64,000 nucleotides of DNA from Pseudomonas sp. GM79 (GTDB lineage: Bacteria > Pseudomonadota > Gammaproteobacteria > Pseudomonadales > Pseudomonadaceae): contig NZ_AKJE01000029.1 of NCBI RefSeq assembly GCF_000282495.1, positions 61,609-125,608 of the forward strand, in the 5' to 3' direction. The position numbers and the translations under genes are program-made. Shown here piece by piece: positions 27,344 to 36,513 of the stretch; position 1 is the first letter of the stretch, and each line of letters begins with the position of its first letter. The notes below the pieces were generated by a model that did not search any database, was not told the DNA's origin, and saw nothing but the letters and a program-made list of their open reading frames with translations.

Positions 27344-30300
27344 CTATGACTCCGGCGTTTGAGTCGACAGCGTCTCATCGGTGTCGTTGAAGTCTTCGCT
27401 GACGTGGTACCAGGGATGATAGGTCTCGCGGGAAAAATAGCCTTTGGCGTTGATCAGTTTGATCGGCCGGCCCTGTACGTCATAGAACAGTTGATCGAAA
27501 TAGCCGAGCTCGCGCAGGGACTGGTCGTTGACGTAGTGATGGGTGTTGGCAAAAAACGGCCGATACTTCCGGACGGCCTGACCTTTGTTGTTGTAGTCCA
27601 CCCGTTCGCTGATGCGCCAGCGCGGGTCGGCGAATTCCTCGCGCAACTCGCCACGGTCGACAATCAATGAACCGTCGGCAGCCACCGCATACGCCAGGCC
27701 GGGCTCGACCCGTTGTTGGGTTTGCAGCGCCCGGCCAAAACCGTCCACGCAGGCTTTAACGATTTGAATCTGTGCAGGTTCCCTGTCGCTGGGATAACGG
27801 TCGGCGCTGAGGATGACGCTGTGCACCGGCTCGCGGTGAACCGTGTCGATGAGTCGGCTCAACGCCTGTTCCGACGTCGTCAGCGGGCTGTGTTGCCGCA
27901 ACCGCTGGCGCGCGCTGACGCGGATGTGCCCGCTGGGCAGGACATAACCGTCCGCGATCCAGGCGTCGCGCCATTGGACGGTCTCGCTGGCGAAAGGAGG
28001 AAGCTGTCCCATCCAGCTGAACAAATCCTTACGCAACGTACTGGCAGCTTTTTGTATGGCATCCACCGGGTTCTCGATGGCCGGGTCCGGCCGATGATCC
28101 TCTGGTCGATCGTAATCGCTCAGCGGATCGAAGCCGGCGGTACTGCCATTCTCGGTGCCGTAAAAACTGATGGCCAGCGGCTGTCCGGAAGGTTCGTAAA
28201 TGGCTTCCTGAACATTGTCGTTGGCATCGATGATGCGCAGGGGTTGCAACGCGTGGTAGTCGTATTCGATCCGGGTCGTACAGCCGTCCGGCAGCTCGAC
28301 GCTTTTAATCGTCAGGCTGTAGTCGTCGTACTCGGCCTTCGTCTCGCCGTGGCTGAGGGTTTCGCGGTATTTGCGCACGCTGTAAAAATCGGCGAGGTCG
28401 TCGTAGCTGGCGAAACCGTAGTGGGCGGACCACAGATTCTCTTCGTTGTCTGCCGGGAGCGACGGCTCGAACAGAAGCGGCATAGGCGTATAACCGATGT
28501 TGGCCAGTTCGTCGCGGATGTCGAAGGGCGGCGGCAGGTCGCCATAAGCGTCGAGCGCGGTCTTGTCCATTTGCGCCACTTCAAGAGGGCCAGCCAGGGC
28601 TTCGAACTCCGCCCGGCCATCGGGCAGCGGCAACTGATCGGCCGTGGTGAGATACCGCTGCACCGACTGTCGGGTCAGCACACGCAAGGCATTCCATTGC
28701 GGCGAAGCCTGATGCCGGGTCAGTTCCTCATACGACACTTGAGCCGGTTCCAGGCCGCTGGGGAGCGGGCCTTTGGGCAACACCAGCGCATTGCCGCGTT
28801 GCTCCCAGGCTAACCCTAGCCGCCAGTGCTGCGGGTCCTCATCCAGATCGATGAACCGGGCGCGGGTTTCGTCCACGTACCAGTTCTGCTGAGCGTCGTC
28901 ATGAGCGTCCCGCCACCACTGCTGTTCATCGGGATCGGTAAAGGGCGGCGTATCGGCAGCGGTCCGGCGCCGCGCATAGCTGACGGTCAGCGCGTGCGTG
29001 GGCAGGCCGTAGGCATTCCACCGCAGGGTCACATCATGGCGGCACAGCGGGTCGTCGACACAGCGTTCGTACTGGTAGCGGATCGTCTCCAGCGCCAGGG
29101 GCAGCAGCACCGCCGCGGTATACAGTTCACCGCGGGGCCGTACCTCGCGAACCAGGTAGCGGTGTTCTTCCACCGAATAAGGTCGCGCCGTGGCCGGGTC
29201 ATCCTGGTCGGCATAGGTTTCGATTCTGGCGACCGAGCCGACCAGCGCCCGGGCGATTTCGTAGCGGGTGGTATCGTCGGGGGGCGTCACGGGTTCATCA
29301 CACTCATCATTGGCGTGATAACGGCTGAACAGCGTGTCGCCCAAGGGCAAGGCCTCGGTGTCGCGATCGAAATAACCATTGCGTGGCCTGTCCATGGACT
29401 GCCCGGTATGGAACCAGGTGCACACCCTTACCGGTGCCGTGAAGCCAATATCGTCGTCGCCCGTGGCGGTCTCGCTGTCGGTTTGTCGCAGTTGGCCGAA
29501 GCCGCGGAACTCGCGCTCCTTGCCGTCGTAAACACCCTGGCGATAGGCAAACGATTGGGTCAGGCAATTCCCCGTGACTTCATCCAACTGGCGCTGTTGA
29601 TGCACGACCTGGACGGGGAAGGGTAAAAAGCACGCCGGGACCTCTGTCGGGTTGGCCACGAGTCGTTCTTGCTTTTCGTCCAGCCATTCCTGCGCGCTGC
29701 TGCGATACACCGCACGGGCGCTGCAGCCCATGTTGTTGTTGCTGGCCGTCAGCAGGTACGGTTTGGCCGCGACAAAGTCGTAGCGCCAATGCTGCGGTTT
29801 CATGTGCGGCACCGTCAGGATCAGGCTGGCACAGCCCAGGCCTTGCAGGTCGGCGAAGGTGACCTGGCACAGAGGGTCGTAACGCACGTCCTGCGGCCAG
29901 GGCACAACGATCGGCGTCTGCTCCAGCCCGTTGCCGCCATGGTTCCGGTAAATCTCGAACGCAGCGGATTTCAGATAGATCAGTGCCGGTGCGCCGGAGC
30001 CATTGAGGTCGGCGATTCGCACCCGTGCGGAATCGAATTCGCCGTACTCGAACGGCAAGGCGCTGATCACCCGTCCCTGGCCGAATTTGCCGTGCCCCAG
30101 ATTTGGCCAACATTCGATTTGGTCATGTCGAATGCGGCACAGTTCGGTCATGTCGCTGCCCAGCAGGTTGCCCAGCAGCACCAGTTCGCTGGAGGAATTG
30201 CTGAACAGAGGGAGCCGGTCATCCAGTGGCTCATGCGGTGTTTCTTCAGCCGGTGCAAATCCTTGCTCGCGACGATTGGCGTACAGGCGCACGCATTGTG

Positions 30301-31870
30301 GACCGATCAGCCCCAGGGAATTGAGCCCGTCTCCCGAAAAATCACCCAAGTGGGAAAGGGTGTTGAAAAACTCCAGCGGAAACGCACCAAAGGCAATGGA
30401 TTCTGCCCAGTTGCGATCGGCCTTCAGCGTGCGGAAAACGCTCATGCCCGGTTGGGCACTGATCCAGTCGAGGCGGCCATCCCCAGTCAGGTCGGTGAGT
30501 ACCTGATGCACGGGTTGGTTGCGGTTCGCGACGGGGATTTTGTCCAGCGCTGTCCAGGGTCCGTAGCCGATGTCATCGGGCCCCGACGGGGCGCGCAGCG
30601 GTTCTCGGTAGTACCAGCTCTGGTCATAGCGGCAGAGAACGCCCGGCACGCCTTCACCGTACAAGTCGACACTCTGGTAGTACTGGCCATCCTCGATGCC
30701 TGGCATGTTGTCCGCTTCAAGCCACCGTGTGGGCGTTTGATTGATCTCGAATGGCGAGTAGTCGAACTCCACCGGAGGGCTGTTTTCCACGGCACCGCTG
30801 ACGTCGTAGGCCTGATAGTGGGCTGCGGTTATCTGGCTGAAGGTCCATGCCGGTGTGTTTTTTGGGTACTCCAGCAACAGACGCCGCACCAGCACCGGCT
30901 CGACGCCCAGTTCGGCAGGGAAGTAGTGAAACATCAACACTTGCCGGCAGAGTCGGCGCGTGCCCGTTTCAAAGCCCTGCCCATAGGTCGAGAAGGCGTC
31001 CGCGCGCGTCAGCCAGGGTTGCAGTGTGTCGCCGTCATATACGGGTTTTTCGGTCAGCGACGTGCTGCGCTCGCCGTAGTCGAACAGCAGATGAAAATGC
31101 CAGTCCAGATCGGCCGGGTTTTCTATCGTCCAGGCATACAAATCCTTGCTGGCCGTGAAGTTGCCGTAGAACACCCGATGCAGGTAACGCTGGGCGCGGT
31201 AGTCATGGACGGGGTCGGTGTCTTGATCATCGGCTTTGTAATCGAAGCAAATATGTTCGCCGTGGGCGTTCATGCTTTCGCACAGCAGCCAGGTGCCCAC
31301 GCGTAGCGGATCGTCGGGATCGGCCCGGCGCGAAGACGTGGTTTTGCCGTACACGTGCAGTGAGCCATCGGCACCGTGCATCAGCCAGAACGAAGGTTGT
31401 TCCGGCTCAGAGGGCGAGGTCACTGGTTGCCAGCGTTCTCTGAGGGCAAAGCCGCTTTCGACCCGTGGCCAGTAACGCACCACGGTGTGCGGGCCGACGT
31501 CGACGCCGTTGTAGCGACTTTCGAGGCGGGACTTGAGTGTCCTGTCGTCGTTGAGTTCGGGCATCCAGACTTCGCCGTCGTCACCAATGATCTCGTCATG
31601 GTCGGTGTAGCGCGGCACACCTTTGTGGGTGCGGCGGCTGATCTGGCCGACCCCCAGGCTCCAGCCGATGCCGAACGGCCCGTTACCCGCCTGGCTGCTG
31701 TAACTCAGGGACAGTTGCGGATCCCAGCCCCGCCCGGGGGACGCCGGTATCGGCAGCTCGAAGGATGCCGCCCCGGTCGGGCCCACGGCGACCCAACTTT
31801 TGCCGATGGTGGCGATCGATGCGCTTTTTGCGATGGACGGCGTCGTGATGCTGAGGTCTTGATCTGCCAT
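27344..31870 (-). CDS. Tc insecticidal toxin B subunit (TcaC/TcdB-like)
   Basis: 1508 residues. The N-terminus is the SpvB domain (SWVAVGPTGAASFELPIPAS, then GWDPQLSLSYSSQAGNGPFG, to about residue 330). The middle holds FG-GAP-like propeller repeats (TDLTGDGRLDWISAQPG, IADLNGSGAPALIYLKSA, about 450-680) and TcdB middle domains (EREFRGFGQLRQTDSETA, about 780-1000). The C-terminal Rhs-type strands continue into the C subunit. TcB docks on the TcA pore and with TcC encloses the effector. Length and order are those of TcaC/TcdB proteins. A 20-bp palindrome lies 67 bp upstream of the ATG. Confidence 0.94.
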   Translation of the reverse strand: MADQDLSITTPSIAKSASIATIGKSWVAVGPTGAASFELPIPASPGRGWDPQLSLSYSSQAGNGPFGIGWSLGVGQISRRTHKGVPRYTDHDEIIGDDGEVWMPELNDDRTLKSRLESRYNGVDVGPHTVVRYWPRVESGFALRERWQPVTSPSEPEQPSFWLMHGADGSLHVYGKTTSSRRADPDDPLRVGTWLLCESMNAHGEHICFDYKADDQDTDPVHDYRAQRYLHRVFYGNFTASKDLYAWTIENPADLDWHFHLLFDYGERSTSLTEKPVYDGDTLQPWLTRADAFSTYGQGFETGTRRLCRQVLMFHYFPAELGVEPVLVRRLLLEYPKNTPAWTFSQITAAHYQAYDVSGAVENSPPVEFDYSPFEINQTPTRWLEADNMPGIEDGQYYQSVDLYGEGVPGVLCRYDQSWYYREPLRAPSGPDDIGYGPWTALDKIPVANRNQPVHQVLTDLTGDGRLDWISAQPGMSVFRTLKADRNWAESIAFGAFPLEFFNTLSHLGDFSGDGLNSLGLIGPQCVRLYANRREQGFAPAEETPHEPLDDRLPLFSNSSSELVLLGNLLGSDMTELCRIRHDQIECWPNLGHGKFGQGRVISALPFEYGEFDSARVRIADLNGSGAPALIYLKSAAFEIYRNHGGNGLEQTPIVVPWPQDVRYDPLCQVTFADLQGLGCASLILTVPHMKPQHWRYDFVAAKPYLLTASNNNMGCSARAVYRSSAQEWLDEKQERLVANPTEVPACFLPFPVQVVHQQRQLDEVTGNCLTQSFAYRQGVYDGKEREFRGFGQLRQTDSETATGDDDIGFTAPVRVCTWFHTGQSMDRPRNGYFDRDTEALPLGDTLFSRYHANDECDEPVTPPDDTTRYEIARALVGSVARIETYADQDDPATARPYSVEEHRYLVREVRPRGELYTAAVLLPLALETIRYQYERCVDDPLCRHDVTLRWNAYGLPTHALTVSYARRRTAADTPPFTDPDEQQWWRDAHDDAQQNWYVDETRARFIDLDEDPQHWRLGLAWEQRGNALVLPKGPLPSGLEPAQVSYEELTRHQASPQWNALRVLTRQSVQRYLTTADQLPLPDGRAEFEALAGPLEVAQMDKTALDAYGDLPPPFDIRDELANIGYTPMPLLFEPSLPADNEENLWSAHYGFASYDDLADFYSVRKYRETLSHGETKAEYDDYSLTIKSVELPDGCTTRIEYDYHALQPLRIIDANDNVQEAIYEPSGQPLAISFYGTENGSTAGFDPLSDYDRPEDHRPDPAIENPVDAIQKAASTLRKDLFSWMGQLPPFASETVQWRDAWIADGYVLPSGHIRVSARQRLRQHSPLTTSEQALSRLIDTVHREPVHSVILSADRYPSDREPAQIQIVKACVDGFGRALQTQQRVEPGLAYAVAADGSLIVDRGELREEFADPRWRISERVDYNNKGQAVRKYRPFFANTHHYVNDQSLRELGYFDQLFYDVQGRPIKLINAKGYFSRETYHPWYHVSEDFNDTDETLSTQTPES

Positions 31871-31937
31871 GGTTTCATCCCGTGCGCACGCGGTGGCGTG
31901 GGTGAAGTCAACGCTATCAAGGCAGAGGCGCGGCGTA

Positions 31938-31957
31938 ACCTGTCAGATCTGACAGGT
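31938..31957. promoter_or_regulatory. Perfect 20-bp lux-box-like palindrome upstream of TcB
   Basis: ACCTGTCAGATCTGACAGGT is fully self-complementary. It keeps the ACCTGT-N8-ACAGGT frame of the classical LuxR lux box. Its core CTGTCA-N4-TGACAG recurs before the two Tc A-side transcription units. It ends 67 bp from the TcB ATG, with TTGATA 17 bp further toward the gene as a possible -10. Confidence 0.7.
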
Positions 31958-32033
31958 GAAGGTGGTTTTTTTAGAATGATTGGTTTGCAAGGCGTGGCTT
32001 TTTATCGCGATTGCAGGACACACCACAATCCCT

Positions 32034-32123
32034 GTGGGAGCGGGCTTGCTCGCGAAGAAGCCGGTACATCCGATAAATATTTTGCGGCTGGTATACCGCT
32101 TTCGCGAGCAAGCCCGCTCCCAC
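32034..32123. repeat. REP doublet
   Basis: Inverted REP units around an AT-rich spacer (GATAAATATTTTGC), between the TcB promoter and the fumarase terminator. Confidence 0.9.
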
Positions 32124-32152
32124 AATGGGTTTTTTGGTGTTGGGTCGATCGA

Positions 32153-32192
32153 TAAAAAAACGGCCGGGTCATCTGGGGAGACGACCCGGCCG
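32153..32192 (-). terminator. Rho-independent terminator of fumarase gene
   Basis: On the minus strand CGGCCGGGTCGT and ATGACCCGGCCG pair (32161-32192) and are followed by seven T (plus-strand A at 32154-32160). It begins about 20 bp after the fumarase stop. Confidence 0.9.
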
Positions 32193-32211
32193 TGGTTGGA
32201 GAGGGTTGTGC

Positions 32212-33735
32212 TTACTGCACTTCCACCGCCAGGCTTTCACTGATCTTTTGCTGCCAGATGGCAGGACCGGTGATGTGTACCGACTCGCCCTTGCTGTCGA
32301 CCGCAACGGTCACAGGCATGTCTTTGACGTCGAACTCGTAGATCGCTTCCATGCCCAGTTCGGCGAAAGCCACCACGCGGGATTTCTTGATGGCTTGCGC
32401 CACCAGGTAAGCCGCACCGCCGACAGCCATCAGGTAAACGGCTTTGTGGTCCTTGATCGCTTCGATCGCGGTAGGGCCGCGCTCGGATTTACCGATCATG
32501 CCCAACAGGCCGGTTTGCTCGAGGATCTGACGGGTGAACTTGTCCATCCGCGTCGCGGTGGTCGGGCCGGCAGGGCCAACCACTTCTTCGCGTACCGGAT
32601 CAACCGGGCCAACGTAGTAGATGAAGCGACCTTTCAGGTCCACCGGCAGGGTTTCACCCTTGTTCAGCATCTCGACCATGCGCTTGTGCGCCGCGTCGCG
32701 ACCGGTGAGCATTTTGCCGTTGAGCAGGACGGTTTCGCCCGGCTTCCAGCTCTGCACTTCTTCCGGCGTCAGGGTATCGAGGTTGACGCGACGGGCCGAT
32801 GGGCCGGCTTCCCAGACGATTTCCGGGTAGGCGTCCAGCGGTGGCGCTTCCAGCGAGGCCGGGCCGGAACCGTCGAGCACGAAGTGTGCGTGACGGGTGG
32901 CGGCGCAGTTCGGGATCATGCACACCGGCAGGGACGCAGCGTGGGTCGGGTAATCCATGATCTTCACGTCGAGCACGGTGGTCAGGCCACCCAGGCCCTG
33001 GGCGCCGATGCCCAGTTGGTTGACCTTCTCGAACAGCTCCAGACGCATCTCTTCGATACGGTTGGACGGGCCGCGCTTCTTCAGCTCATGAATGTCGATG
33101 GATTCCATCAACACTTCCTTGGCCATTACCGCGGCTTTCTCGGCGGTGCCGCCGATGCCAATGCCGAGCATGCCCGGTGGGCACCAGCCGGCGCCCATTT
33201 CCGGAACGGTCTTCAGTACCCAGTCAACGATCGAGTCGGACGGGTTGAGCATGGCCATTTTCGACTTGTTCTCGGAGCCGCCGCCCTTGGCCGCCACGTC
33301 CACTTCTACGGTGTTACCCGGAACGATGGAGTAGTGGATAACGGCCGGGGTGTTGTCCTTGGTGTTTTTGCGAGCGCCCGCCGGGTCAGCGAGGATCGAG
33401 GCACGCAGGACGTTTTCCGGCAGGTTGTAAGCCCGGCGCACGCCTTCGTTGATCATGTCGTCCAGGCCCATGGTGGCGCCATCCCAACGCACGTCCATGC
33501 CCACGCGCACGAACACGGTAACGATACCGGTGTCCTGGCAGATCGGGCGGTGGCCGGTAGCGCACATGCGCGAGTTGATCAGGATCTGCGCCATGGAGTC
33601 GCGGGCTGCCGGCGATTCTTCACGCAGGTAGGCCTCGTGCATCGCCTGGATGAAATCCACGGGGTGGTAGTAGGAAATGAATTGCAGGGCGTCGGCAACG
33701 CTCTGAATCAGGTCGTCTTGCTTGATCACGGTCAT
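32212..33735 (-). CDS. Fumarate hydratase class I
   Basis: 507 residues from the ATG at 33735 (AGAGGAGC upstream), an oxygen-sensitive [4Fe-4S] enzyme that interconverts fumarate and malate in the TCA cycle. The alpha part has RMCATGHRPICQDTGIVTVF, KGGGSENKSKM and GWCPPGMLGIGIGGTAEKAA; the beta part has GRDAAHKRM, YVGPVDP, VGPAGPTTATRMDKF and AVGGAAYLVAQAIKK. Clustered cysteines in the first and middle blocks fit the iron-sulphur ligands. It is the full single-chain FumA/FumB type. Its neighbours toward higher coordinates match the PA4333-PA4329 order of P. aeruginosa. Confidence 0.95.
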   Translation of the reverse strand: MTVIKQDDLIQSVADALQFISYYHPVDFIQAMHEAYLREESPAARDSMAQILINSRMCATGHRPICQDTGIVTVFVRVGMDVRWDGATMGLDDMINEGVRRAYNLPENVLRASILADPAGARKNTKDNTPAVIHYSIVPGNTVEVDVAAKGGGSENKSKMAMLNPSDSIVDWVLKTVPEMGAGWCPPGMLGIGIGGTAEKAAVMAKEVLMESIDIHELKKRGPSNRIEEMRLELFEKVNQLGIGAQGLGGLTTVLDVKIMDYPTHAASLPVCMIPNCAATRHAHFVLDGSGPASLEAPPLDAYPEIVWEAGPSARRVNLDTLTPEEVQSWKPGETVLLNGKMLTGRDAAHKRMVEMLNKGETLPVDLKGRFIYYVGPVDPVREEVVGPAGPTTATRMDKFTRQILEQTGLLGMIGKSERGPTAIEAIKDHKAVYLMAVGGAAYLVAQAIKKSRVVAFAELGMEAIYEFDVKDMPVTVAVDSKGESVHITGPAIWQQKISESLAVEVQ

Positions 33736-33776
33736 GAGTCGCGCTCCTCTAAAAGACGGGAACATTCTATAGGGCA

Positions 33777-33862
33777 GCTTCAAGCGATAAGCGGCAAGCG
33801 GCAAGCTGAAGCAGTACGCGGTCTGCTCTGAACTTGTCGCTTTAAGCTTGAGGCTTGAAGCT
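33777..33862. repeat. GCTTCAAGC/GCTTGAAGC inverted repeat
   Basis: GCTTCAAGCGATAAGCGGCA at the left pairs partly with TTTAAGCTTGAGGCTTGAAGC at the right. It is a Pseudomonas-type intergenic palindrome distinct from the REP families above. Confidence 0.6.
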
Positions 33863-33907
33863 GACCCTCAGGGTCACAAGGCACGCCGGGCATGCTGGCG
33901 CGACGCT

Positions 33908-33933
33908 AAAAAGGCGCGGCAGTATACCGCGCC
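33908..33933 (-). terminator. Hairpin plus U-tract on the fumarase strand, about 175 bp upstream of the gene
   Basis: On the minus strand GGCGCGG-TATACTG-CCGCGCC is followed by five T. It has the shape of an intrinsic terminator, but no gene ends here on that strand, so it may be a leader attenuator or the end of a small RNA. Confidence 0.45.
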
Positions 33934-34013
33934 TCGATGGCGGGCACATCCGTTGACAGTCAAACGTTGGTCGCATACCGCCCATATTGATGAACCCGCC
34001 CCAATGCAGAACC

Positions 34014-34184
34014 TGTAGCAGCTGCCGAAGGCAGCGTTCGACTGCGAAGCAGTCGCAAAATCAGAGATTGCGGTATGTCAGGCAGACTGCGTCAGCCGGA
34101 TTCACGACTGCTTCGCAGCCGAACGCAGCCTCGCAAGCTCGACAGCTGCTACAGCGAACGCAGCCTTCGGTCGCTGCTATAAGG
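34014..34184. repeat. Long composite REP-like repeat (GTAGCAGCTGCCGAAGGCAG type)
   Basis: TGTAGCAGCTGCCGAAGGCA and GACTGCGAAGCAGTCG at the left are mirrored by CGACTGCTTCGCAGCCGAA and ACAGCTGCTACAG at the right, followed by a partial extra arm (AACGCAGCCTTCGG). Confidence 0.7.
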
Positions 34185-34275
34185 AATGCAGCAAGGCTCG
34201 GCTCACATGGAACGCGGGTCATGGCTTTGACGCCAGTTTTCTGCCCCGAAAATTGAATGGTCATTTATCAGACTC

Positions 34276-34289
34276 GCCACTAAAGTGGC
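34276..34289. promoter_or_regulatory. 14-bp dyad upstream of the diguanylate cyclase
   Basis: GCCACTAAAGTGGC is a perfect 6+2+6 inverted repeat 45 bp before the GTG start. It is a possible operator; no regulator is assigned. Confidence 0.35.
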
Positions 34290-34334
34290 ATCCGGCCTGT
34301 AGAGTAGGACACTCGATCAGCCTCCTTTCCCACG

Positions 34335-35453
34335 GTGAATCAACGATTGACCCATAACGCCATCCAGCGGCTTTTGCTCAAACGCTTTGCCCTCGCAGCT
34401 GGCACCTACGCCCTGGCTTTGCTGCTGCTGTGGCTGGCGTTTTTCACCGGCCATTACGATGAATCCATCGCCGGAATGGCGATCGGCAGCGCGTTGGTGG
34501 TGCTCAGCCAGGCGGTGTTGTTCGCGGTGTTCTCGAGCGGTCGCAACCTGCGTTTTTCCGACCCGAGCCTGACCGAAGTGCAAATACTGCTGGGGCTGGG
34601 TTGGCAAACCTGGCTGATCGCTCATCTGGACGAGGCTCGCGGCGCGTTTCTGGTGTTTTACCCCCTGATTCTTTTGTTCGGGTTGTTTCATCTTTCGCGC
34701 ATGGCTTTCGCCCGTTGCGCGTTTCTGGTGTTTTTCAGTTTCAGCGCCATCACCTTGTGGGAGGGCTACCACTTTCAGCTGCCCGACCCGACGCTGGCCC
34801 TGTTGCAGGTGTGCGTGCTATTCGTGGTGCTCGGCTGGCTGGTGCTTTACGCCCGCTACGTCCAGCTGTCGCGCCAGCGTATGCGTCAGCGGCGGTTTGC
34901 CTTGCAGGCGCATCAAGACACCCTGCGCGGGATGATGCGCCAGCTTGAAGGTTTGGTGGCGACCGATGAACTCACCGGGCTGTTCAACCGCCGGCATTTC
35001 CTGCGCCTGGCCTCCCGCGAGTTGAACGCCATGGAAACCGATGTGGTGCACGGCCTGGCGTTGATCGACCTCGATCACTTCAAACGCATCAACGATGTTC
35101 ACGGCCATGCCGCCGGCGATCAGGTGCTGCAAGCGTTTGCCGGAGTGGCCACCGCCTGCCTGCGCGATGGCGACATTCTGGCCCGCTATGGCGGTGAAGA
35201 GTTTGTGGTGCTGTTGCCCGATTGCGATGCCGAGCGCCTGACGGCGTGTTGTGAGCGGTTGCGCATAGCTTTCATGGATGTCGAATTGGTCGGCCTGGAT
35301 GTGCGCAACCTCAGCCTGTCGGTGGGCATGACTTTGTTGGCGCTCGGCGACGATCTGGATGACGCCCTGCACCGCGCCGATCAGGCGCTGTACCGCGCCA
35401 AGCGCGATGGCCGTAACCGTTGCGCGGCGGCTTGGGAGAATGTCGATGCCTGA
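34335..35453 (+). CDS. sadC: Membrane diguanylate cyclase, SadC-like
   Basis: 372 residues from a GTG at 34335 with no clear ribosome-binding site. Five or six hydrophobic segments fill residues 15-185, then a GGDEF domain: LTGLFNRRHFLRLA, LIDLDHFKRINDVHGHAAGD, and the active site RYGGEEFVVLLP (GGEEF 286-290). The inhibitory I-site RxxD is intact as RDGD (277-280), so product feedback is expected. It makes cyclic di-GMP at the inner membrane. By position (fumarase on one side, ferredoxin reductase, enoyl-CoA hydratase and pykA on the other) it corresponds to PA4332 SadC, though that protein is longer (about 487). Confidence 0.85.
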   Translation: MNQRLTHNAIQRLLLKRFALAAGTYALALLLLWLAFFTGHYDESIAGMAIGSALVVLSQAVLFAVFSSGRNLRFSDPSLTEVQILLGLGWQTWLIAHLDEARGAFLVFYPLILLFGLFHLSRMAFARCAFLVFFSFSAITLWEGYHFQLPDPTLALLQVCVLFVVLGWLVLYARYVQLSRQRMRQRRFALQAHQDTLRGMMRQLEGLVATDELTGLFNRRHFLRLASRELNAMETDVVHGLALIDLDHFKRINDVHGHAAGDQVLQAFAGVATACLRDGDILARYGGEEFVVLLPDCDAERLTACCERLRIAFMDVELVGLDVRNLSLSVGMTLLALGDDLDDALHRADQALYRAKRDGRNRCAAAWENVDA

Positions 35454-36381
35454 GCTGCGGGTCGGCGAACGCCAATGGACGGTGGCGGCGGGCAGCAACC
35501 TGCTCGATGCCTTGAATCAGAATGGCGTGTCGGTGCCCTATAGCTGCCGCGCCGGCAGTTGCCATGCGTGCCTGGTTAAATGTGTCGAGGGCTTGCCCAG
35601 CGACAGCCGTCCCGATGCCTTGAGCCATGAGCAGCGTCAGCAGGGTTGGCGGCTGGCCTGTCAATGCCAGGTGGTCGACGATCTGCAAATCGAAACCTTT
35701 GACCCGCTGCGTGATGGGCTTGCCGCTCAAGTGGCCGCCAGCGATTGGCTGAGCCCCAGCGTTTTGCGTTTACGCCTGACGAGTGAGCGACCGTTGCGCT
35801 ATCAGGCGGGGCAGCATCTGGTGTTGTGGGCGGGCCAGATTGCGCGGCCGTATTCCCTGGCCAGTCTGCCGCAAGAAGACCGCTTTCTGGAGTTCCACCT
35901 CGATTGCCGCCAACCGGGGGCATTCAGTGATGCGGCGCGTCGCTTGAAAATCGGCGATCCGGTCCGCCTCGGCGAGTTGCGCGGCGGGGCGTTGCATTAC
36001 GACCCGGACTGGCACACCCGACCTCTGTGGCTATTGGCGGCCGGCACCGGTCTGGGGCCGTTGTTCGGTATCTTGCGCGAAGCATTGCGTCAGGATCACC
36101 AGGGCGCCATCCGTGTCATTCACCTGGCCCATGATGCGGGTGAACATTATCTGGCCAAACCCCTGCAAGCCATGGCCGCCAGCCGTGAAAACCTTAGCGT
36201 CGAGCTGTGGACGGCGGCCGAGTTGCCCGCGGCTTTGGCACAACTGCGCCTTGTTTCGCGGCAAACCCTGGCCTTAGTCTGCGGGGCCCCCGACAGCGTC
36301 GACGCCTTTGCCCGGCGCCTGTACCTGGCGGGTTTGCCGCGCAATCAACTGCTGGCGGATGTCTTTCTACCCCGTGGTTGA
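35446..36381 (+). CDS. 2Fe-2S ferredoxin/FAD/NAD reductase
   Basis: 311 residues starting 8 bp inside the cyclase gene. Residues 1-80 form a plant-type ferredoxin domain with cluster cysteines C34, C39, C42 and C72 (YSCRAGSCHACLVKC, RLACQC). It is followed by an FAD domain (ARPYSLASLP) and an NAD domain (LLAAGTGLGPLFGIL). It transfers electrons between NAD(P)H and an unknown partner such as an oxygenase. The overlap implies coupling with the cyclase, but no functional link is known to me. Confidence 0.88.
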   Translation: MPELRVGERQWTVAAGSNLLDALNQNGVSVPYSCRAGSCHACLVKCVEGLPSDSRPDALSHEQRQQGWRLACQCQVVDDLQIETFDPLRDGLAAQVAASDWLSPSVLRLRLTSERPLRYQAGQHLVLWAGQIARPYSLASLPQEDRFLEFHLDCRQPGAFSDAARRLKIGDPVRLGELRGGALHYDPDWHTRPLWLLAAGTGLGPLFGILREALRQDHQGAIRVIHLAHDAGEHYLAKPLQAMAASRENLSVELWTAAELPAALAQLRLVSRQTLALVCGAPDSVDAFARRLYLAGLPRNQLLADVFLPRG

Positions 36382-36393
36382 GCGCTGATTTTT

Positions 36394-36485
36394 GTGGCGA
36401 GCGAGCTTGCTCGCGCTGGGCTGCGCAGCGGCCCCAAAAGTTTGTGAGCGCTGCGCACTCAAGCGCGAGCAAGCTCGCTCGCCAC
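36394..36485. repeat. Inverted repeat, GTGGCGAGCGAGCTTGCTCG type
   Basis: Variant of the 6721-6840 family with GCGAGC replacing GGGAGC in both arms, so pairing is conserved by compensating changes. It lies between the reductase and enoyl-CoA hydratase genes. Confidence 0.85.
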
Positions 36486-36513
36486 AGTTGATCCTCTCAG
36501 ATCAGGACTCACC

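Larger units (their letters stand above)
31871..32211. other. Intergenic region, 341 bp: TcB promoter, REP doublet, fumarase terminator
   Basis: Between the TcB gene (reading left) and the end of the fumarase gene. It contains the palindrome at 31938-31957, a REP doublet and a terminator hairpin. No small gene was seen. Confidence 0.7.
33736..34334. other. Intergenic region, 599 bp, with repeats and a leader hairpin
   Basis: Divergent control region between the fumarase and diguanylate cyclase genes. It contains a GCTTGAAGC-type repeat, a minus-strand hairpin with a U-tract, a long REP-like element and a 14-bp dyad before the cyclase. No protein gene is evident. Confidence 0.6.

Noticed and set aside
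31938..31957. Reading the TcB palindrome as a transcription terminator for plus-strand transcripts
   Set aside because: GACAGGT is followed by GAAGGTGG before a T-run, and no plus-strand gene ends nearby. Recurrence of the motif before the other Tc units favours an operator.
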